Source: Porpolomopsis calyptriformis (lineage: Eukaryota > Basidiomycota > Agaricomycetes > Agaricales > Hygrophoraceae). From it: 64,000 bases of DNA. The position numbers were made by a program, and so were the translations under genes. How positions within the stretch are numbered: the first letter of the stretch is position 1; each line of letters opens with the position of its first letter. The notes under the pieces were generated by a model. The model searched no databases, was not told the origin of the DNA, and saw nothing but the letters and a program-made list of their open reading frames with translations. The stretch is taken from contig OX621175.1 of the NCBI GenBank assembly GCA_951640195.1, positions 930,001-994,000 on the forward strand, read 5' to 3'. This document shows, piece after piece, positions 60,083-64,000 of this stretch.

Positions 60083-60902
60083 TCATGACGATCTGGCAAA
60101 CCTTACTGGAGGGCCGTTCGGCTTGAGGACGCCTATATTTGCTGTGTGATGAATGAGTTTGATGTTACTCGACAACGCGGGGGAGATATTTACCAGGCTT
60201 CCGAGTCCAACCTTTTTTCTTTGAAATTTCACCCTTGAGACCTAGTTTCTGATCAACAAAATTCCTCACTCTGCGTACCGGGACTGCCCCCGGACGCGGA
60301 GGAATAAACACAGAGGGGTTATCCAGTGTTCGTATCACTCGTGAACTATTCATCATCGTGAGCGGACTGGTCCCCGAGGACGAGGCTAAAAAAAAACACC
60401 CTCACCCGACGATTACATCTTTTGAATTCCGAGTCTTTCCTTCCCGTTTTCGTTTCCTGGGAGGTTTCCGAGGGTCCGTCGGTGGTCCCGGATCCAGATT
60501 CAAACCTGGGTGTGAGGATGAACTCGGTCGAGATGACTGCGCGGCAAAGGCTGAGATGAAAACATGATCTGGTAAACGGATGGGATGTTCCCGACGCGAC
60601 CCGTCCTCATCGTCGCTGTCGTCGTCCTTCCCTGAATCCCTCTCATCATCACCCTCCCCTTCGCCACCTCGGTCTCCTTCATTTTCGATGTCCGGTCTCC
60701 TCACGACGTTATTCTCAGCTCGCTCTTTCTGCTTTCTATCCCTCTCCCTGTTCTGCCTCTTCTTCTTTTCCTTCTCCCGAGCATGAAATTCCTTCAGAGT
60801 ATTGTCCCTGGATTGAACCACTTTTTTGGATGTGAGGAAGGAACACGATTCAGGCCCCTCTCCATCCTCCTCGTCGCTGCTCGTTGATACGAATCTAGCC
60901 AT
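60083..60902 (-). CDS. U3 snoRNA-associated protein, Utp16/Bud21-like (probable)
   Basis: Proposed exons 60406-60902, 60194-60345 and 60083-60141 give 235 aa in one frame. The N-terminal two thirds are charged: STSSDEEDGEG, a Lys/Arg/Glu helix (HAREKEKKKRQNRERDRK), then an acidic Asp/Glu/Ser stretch. The C-terminal 75 residues (KTRNSKDVIVGSRVIRTL, VPVRRVRNFVDQKLGLKG, GWTRKPANIGVLKPNG) have the layout of the U3_snoRNA_assoc domain (Utp16/Bud21), a small-subunit processome component in the nucleolus. The assignment rests on the recalled pattern, so it is tentative. The start codon is only 25 bp from the start of the divergent TMEM242-like gene. Confidence 0.55.
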
Positions 60903-60927
60903 GATAGTAATTACGTAAGTAAATGTA

Positions 60928-61701
60928 ATGTCAAGCAGCGACCATGTTCGCCCCCATACTTCCACGAAAACCGTCACTCCTTGGTGGCTCCCCATCTCTC
61001 TCGTACGTCCAAATTTTACTACCAATCCTAAATTGATTTATTTCATAGCTCGCGGTGACGACCGCATCTCTCACCGTCCCAATCTTCCTCTTGCGAAGAC
61101 ACCGCGCCCATGTTTTGGCGAGACCCGCACCCCCTCGGAGAACAGGGCATGCACCCACCCTATTTCTACCGGCTCGTTCCCGCCCAGCGTCCGTATCTCC
61201 CTCGACCCTCAAAGATCAGGAACCTCCCGCAGACGACAAGTTCAACGCTGCACTGTACGGCGCGAAAGCACTAGGCATTGCCACATTAATCGTAGGCGTT
61301 TGTTCAGCGGCCACCGTGTGGGGCTTGAAATCGGCCTTGGGTGTCAAAGACGTAAGCGACGATTGCTCCATTTCATAAAAACCATTCATTCATCGGTACC
61401 TATCAAGACTCAAGAGTTTGCAGAACGCATGCGCCATATCATCCGTACCAATATGCCCGTCTTGTCGTCACGCATACACCGTCCGCCAGAGAATCCCCCT
61501 TCACTTCTGACGGCAGGAACAGACGGCGCTGACTCTCAGGTTGTAGAGTGGAGCTGGCCTGCAGCGGAAGCACGGATAAAGGAAGCATTCGACGAGGGTG
61601 GGTTCTGGGAGTGGTTGCAGGTGGTAATGAGGGAACTCGACGCCGAGGCCGAGGCAGAACAAACAAAGCGAAAACTTTCTGATCGCACCAGTCGATCCTA
61701 G
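60928..61701 (+). CDS. TMEM242-like two-pass membrane protein
   Basis: CDS join(60928..61002,61049..61351,61408..61701), 223 aa. The start was chosen because only this ATG keeps frame across the 46-nt first intron. TM1 WWLPISLLAVTTASLTVPIF, TM2 ALGIATLIVGVCSAATVWGL, followed by KSALGVKD and EFAERMRHI, the conserved TMEM242 block. In animals TMEM242 is an inner-mitochondrial assembly factor for ATP synthase and complex I; that role here is inferred. The C-terminal 80 residues (EWSWPAAEARIKEAFDEGG, FWEWLQVVMRELDAE) look like a fungal extension. Convergent with RPL14. Confidence 0.75.
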   Translation: MSSSDHVRPHTSTKTVTPWWLPISLVRPNFTTNPKLIYFIARGDDRISHRPNLPLAKTPRPCFGETRTPSENRACTHPISTGSFPPSVRISLDPQRSGTSRRRQVQRCTVRRESTRHCHINRRRLFSGHRVGLEIGLGCQRRKRRLLHFIKTIHSSVPIKTQEFAERMRHIIRTNMPVLSSRIHRPPENPPSLLTAGTDGADSQVVEWSWPAAEARIKEAFDEGGFWEWLQVVMRELDAEAEAEQTKRKLSDRTSRS

Positions 61702-61814
61702 CTCTGTAGTCGCCAGCCGTATTCTGACACAACAAGCCACATCTCACTTGAACCACGAGCGGACGTGGTGAGGGTGCACAGAAATAATAAAAGTGACGGA
61801 ATCTACAGATAACC

Positions 61815-62339
61815 TCACTGACCAGCCCGTGCCTTTGCCAATTTCTTCCTCGTCATGTCCCTCCTCACTTTTTTTGTCAACATCACACTAAACCGCTGGA
61901 AGTCGTTCAATGCCCGTCTCTTTTCTATAGCAGCCCGTCGCACTGCCCACGACGACTGCTCCCATTTGGCAACCGTATCCTCCTTTTCAAGCTGCTTCTT
62001 GATGACGCCCGAGCCAGCACCGCGAGGCAATTTTGTCAGGGCGAGTGGGGTAAGAGTGATGTGCTTGTATGGATATGATTGTCGAGGAACACCGGTTGTG
62101 GGGCCATCGATGATAGCCTGCCAAGTTTTTTGAGCATCAACTCCAAGGAAATGCAAGGGCAAGGTTTAATTACCCGGTTATGATCTATGATTTCCGCGAT
62201 GACAGCTATCCGGCCGGCGTGAGGCCCAGATTTGAGGAGAACGACTGAGAACGACGGGTATCATGAACATCAGGGAATAGTCCCGTCACCATAGACCCTC
62301 ACCTCGTCCTACCTCCACGAAACGTTTGAAATTCGATTC
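61815..62339 (-). CDS. RPL14: 60S ribosomal protein L14 (first exon not located)
   Basis: Structural protein of the large ribosomal subunit (eL14). Exons seen: 62303-62339 (ESNFKRFVEVGR), 62174-62244 (VVLLKSGPHAGRIAVIAEI, IDHNR) and 61815-62117 (AIIDGPTTGVPRQSYPYKH, ITLTPLALTKLPRGAGSGV, then KWEQSSWAVRRAAIEKRRAL and a lysine/arginine-rich end). Total about 136 aa plus the start, normal for the family. The phase requires a short upstream exon carrying the ATG, beyond a TATATAG acceptor at 62340; I could not identify it with certainty. Ribosomal genes in this group often have a tiny first exon. Confidence 0.9.
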
Positions 62340-63245
62340 CTATATATGAGAATACATCAGAATACTCTCAAACAGTGGGGAGATCACGGCCAGATCCCGC
62401 GGAAGGGCCTGCAGCAGTGAGGCAAGTCTGGCATCATCCAAACCCAAGGAACACAATCCATCTTCATTTTAGTTCTATATTTCGCGTGCGAGGCACCTCA
62501 CGCGGGCATCGTAGCATCATGGTCAAGAAAGAGGAGCTCACAGTCATAACCGTTTTCTGAGAACTGTTCTTGAGGCTGTCTTCGAGGATCGTTTGGGTGA
62601 GGCCAAGCGGAGTTCAGAGCATCGGATTTGTCATCAAGCACATATTCGTAAGAGGTTAAGACAGTATCAAGCATTTCAGTTTCATGGGGCGTTCGCATGT
62701 AGAGCATATGCAAAATGAGGTTCGGAGCTCATCCTGACAATGAATGAGCGTTATCAGATGGTTGCGAGCACGATCGAGATGGGAACTGGGCATGTAAAAC
62801 ATTCCAAGTAGTCTTCAACCAAGTATTACATCGTCTTACAGAAAGTAATCCATGCTTATTTTACAGCCAATCAGCCCGGACATTCCATCGGATCTGATTC
62901 TCGCAGTTGGTTATGTAGGCACAGACTCTGCGCAACTGAATTAAGTTTCCACCCATCGGCTTCATCCATCACGATGCAACCGAACTATGACATTAGCAAG
63001 TCGATCAACAGGATGGAGTACATCCTTGAAAGACGATTTGTAGTTCTAAATTCCAAGAAGTAGACTTATTAGCAACGTCAGATGAAATAATGAAATCGAA
63101 CGGTGCTCACAGCAGGGTATAAACCATGGTCCGGACTAACGTGGACAGCCAAACCAAATAAATAGCTAATAATACCATGAGTGTAGGATCATTTTAAGAA
63201 TATTAATTGGACAATTGACTTACCGCCGATTTCTGCGTATCCTGG
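62340..63245. other. Mostly intergenic; RPL14 5' region
   Basis: About 900 bp. The first 200 bp should contain the missing start exon and promoter of RPL14. A 71-codon open frame on the minus strand (62498-62713) has no similarity I recognise. Confidence 0.45.
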
Positions 63246-64000
63246 CTAGCTCAGCAAAGAGTATGTTTGTTTAATGGATTCCGCTTCGTCACGACACCCT
63301 TCTGACAAATAGAGACGCGCAAGATTCTGTGCTGTGCTCTGTGTATTGGGATGGTGAGCTCCTATGGATTTCTCCAACCCAGCTAATGCCTGTTTGTAAA
63401 GTGTCTTAGCCTCATCATATCGTCCTCGCGACTCACAAACAAGTGCAAGGTTATTCGTTGACATAAGTGTGGATGGGTGGTCGACACCCAGATGGTCCCC
63501 TCTGCCAGCTAACGCCCACCCGAAGAGGGACTCTGCGTCATCGTATCGTCCTTGTGACTTGTAAACAACTGCGAGGTTATTCACAGACTCAAGCGTGTCT
63601 GGGTGGTTGGCACCCAACTGGTCCTCTCTGCCTGCTAGTGCCCGCTGGAAGAGTGTCTCAGCTTCGTCGTATCGTCCTTGTGAGTTGTATACAAGCGCGA
63701 GGTTATTCACCGACGTAAGCGTGCGTGGGTGGTCAGGGCCCAGATGGTCCTCTCTGCCAGCTAATGCCCGCTTGAGGAGCATCTCAGCCTCGTTGTATCG
63801 TCCTTGTGACTCGTAAACAAGTGCGAGATTGTTCACTGATGTAAGCGTGGATGGGTGGTTGGCACCCAGATGGCCCTCTTTGCCAGCTAATGCCCGATTG
63901 AAAAGTGTTTCAGCCTCGTCGTATCGTCCTTGTGAGTTGTAAACAAGTGCAAGATTGTGCACCGATGTAAACGTGCGTGGGTGATCAGCTCCCAGATGGT
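63246..64000 (-). CDS. TPR protein, 5' part outside the window (probable NLR C-terminus)
   Basis: Partial gene with at least six kinesin-light-chain-type TPRs of 42 aa (SVNNLALVYESQGRYNEAE, REDHLGPDHPRTL, HPNTQSTAQNLARL), ending SIKQTYSLLS. The repeat type matches the C-terminal half of the NB-ARC-TPR gene at 46.8-49.8 kb but the unit consensus differs (GREDHLG in place of GRQKLLG), so it is a different lineage. No P-loop is visible since the gene runs off the right edge. A free-standing TPR protein is also possible. Confidence 0.8.
   Translation of the reverse strand, partial: HLGADHPRTFTSVHNLALVYNSQGRYDEAETLFNRALAGKEGHLGANHPSTLTSVNNLALVYESQGRYNEAEMLLKRALAGREDHLGPDHPRTLTSVNNLALVYNSQGRYDEAETLFQRALAGREDQLGANHPDTLESVNNLAVVYKSQGRYDDAESLFGWALAGRGDHLGVDHPSTLMSTNNLALVCESRGRYDEAKTLYKQALAGLEKSIGAHHPNTQSTAQNLARLYLSEGCRDEAESIKQTYSLLS

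Noticed and set aside
61055..61378. Starting the TMEM242-like gene at the GTG at 61055
   Set aside because: Splicing from the ATG at 60928 keeps frame and completes the first membrane helix; GTG starts are not expected here.

Overview
The window is nuclear DNA of a filamentous basidiomycete, most likely an agaricomycete. The evidence is dense multi-exon genes with very short GT-AG introns (mostly 46-65 nt), agaricomycete-type F-box proteins (LP.ELTD.IID.LH.D), NACHT-WD40 and NB-ARC-TPR STAND (NLR-like) proteins, an AIG1-like GTPase and DUF6699 proteins. I do not assign a species. Exon joins given here were worked out by reading frame and family conservation, not from transcripts.

Layout: 1-11.5 kb holds an F-box gene cut by the left edge, a short NLR fragment, a decayed CTP synthase, a head-to-head pair of housekeeping genes (mitochondrial-type DEAD-box helicase and URA5), a broken NACHT-WD40 gene and a second F-box gene. 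11.9-15.1 kb has two tandem F-box genes (the second frameshifted) with decayed F-box scraps behind them. 15.8-22.2 kb holds an AIG1-like GTPase and a complete NACHT-WD40 NLR of about 1456 aa. 23.5-24.3 kb has the first of three DUF6699 genes. 24.4-35.7 kb is housekeeping: LTN1 (listerin), NADP-glutamate dehydrogenase and SEH1. 35.9-38.3 kb has two more DUF6699 genes in tandem. 39.1-46.2 kb holds CIA1, a 747-bp palindromic element, HIS5 and a large ubiquitin protease. 46.8-55.3 kb is a second NLR block: an NB-ARC-TPR protein, an F-box fragment, and a NACHT-WD40 protein with 14 WD repeats. 55.6-62.3 kb is housekeeping again: an oligopeptide transporter, a Utp16/Bud21-like protein, a TMEM242-like protein and RPL14. 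The right edge cuts a TPR gene resembling the C-terminus of another NLR.

How it works together: blocks of conserved single-copy genes alternate with fast-evolving blocks in which F-box genes, STAND/NLR genes and their wrecks sit together. Non-orthologous NLRs here start with a similar short N-terminal motif (N-x-V/I-G-R-D-Q-like), which could be a shared signalling motif. The most striking non-coding structure is a perfect palindrome (315-bp arms) that supplies the stop codon of CIA1 and ends 45 bp before the HIS5 start codon.
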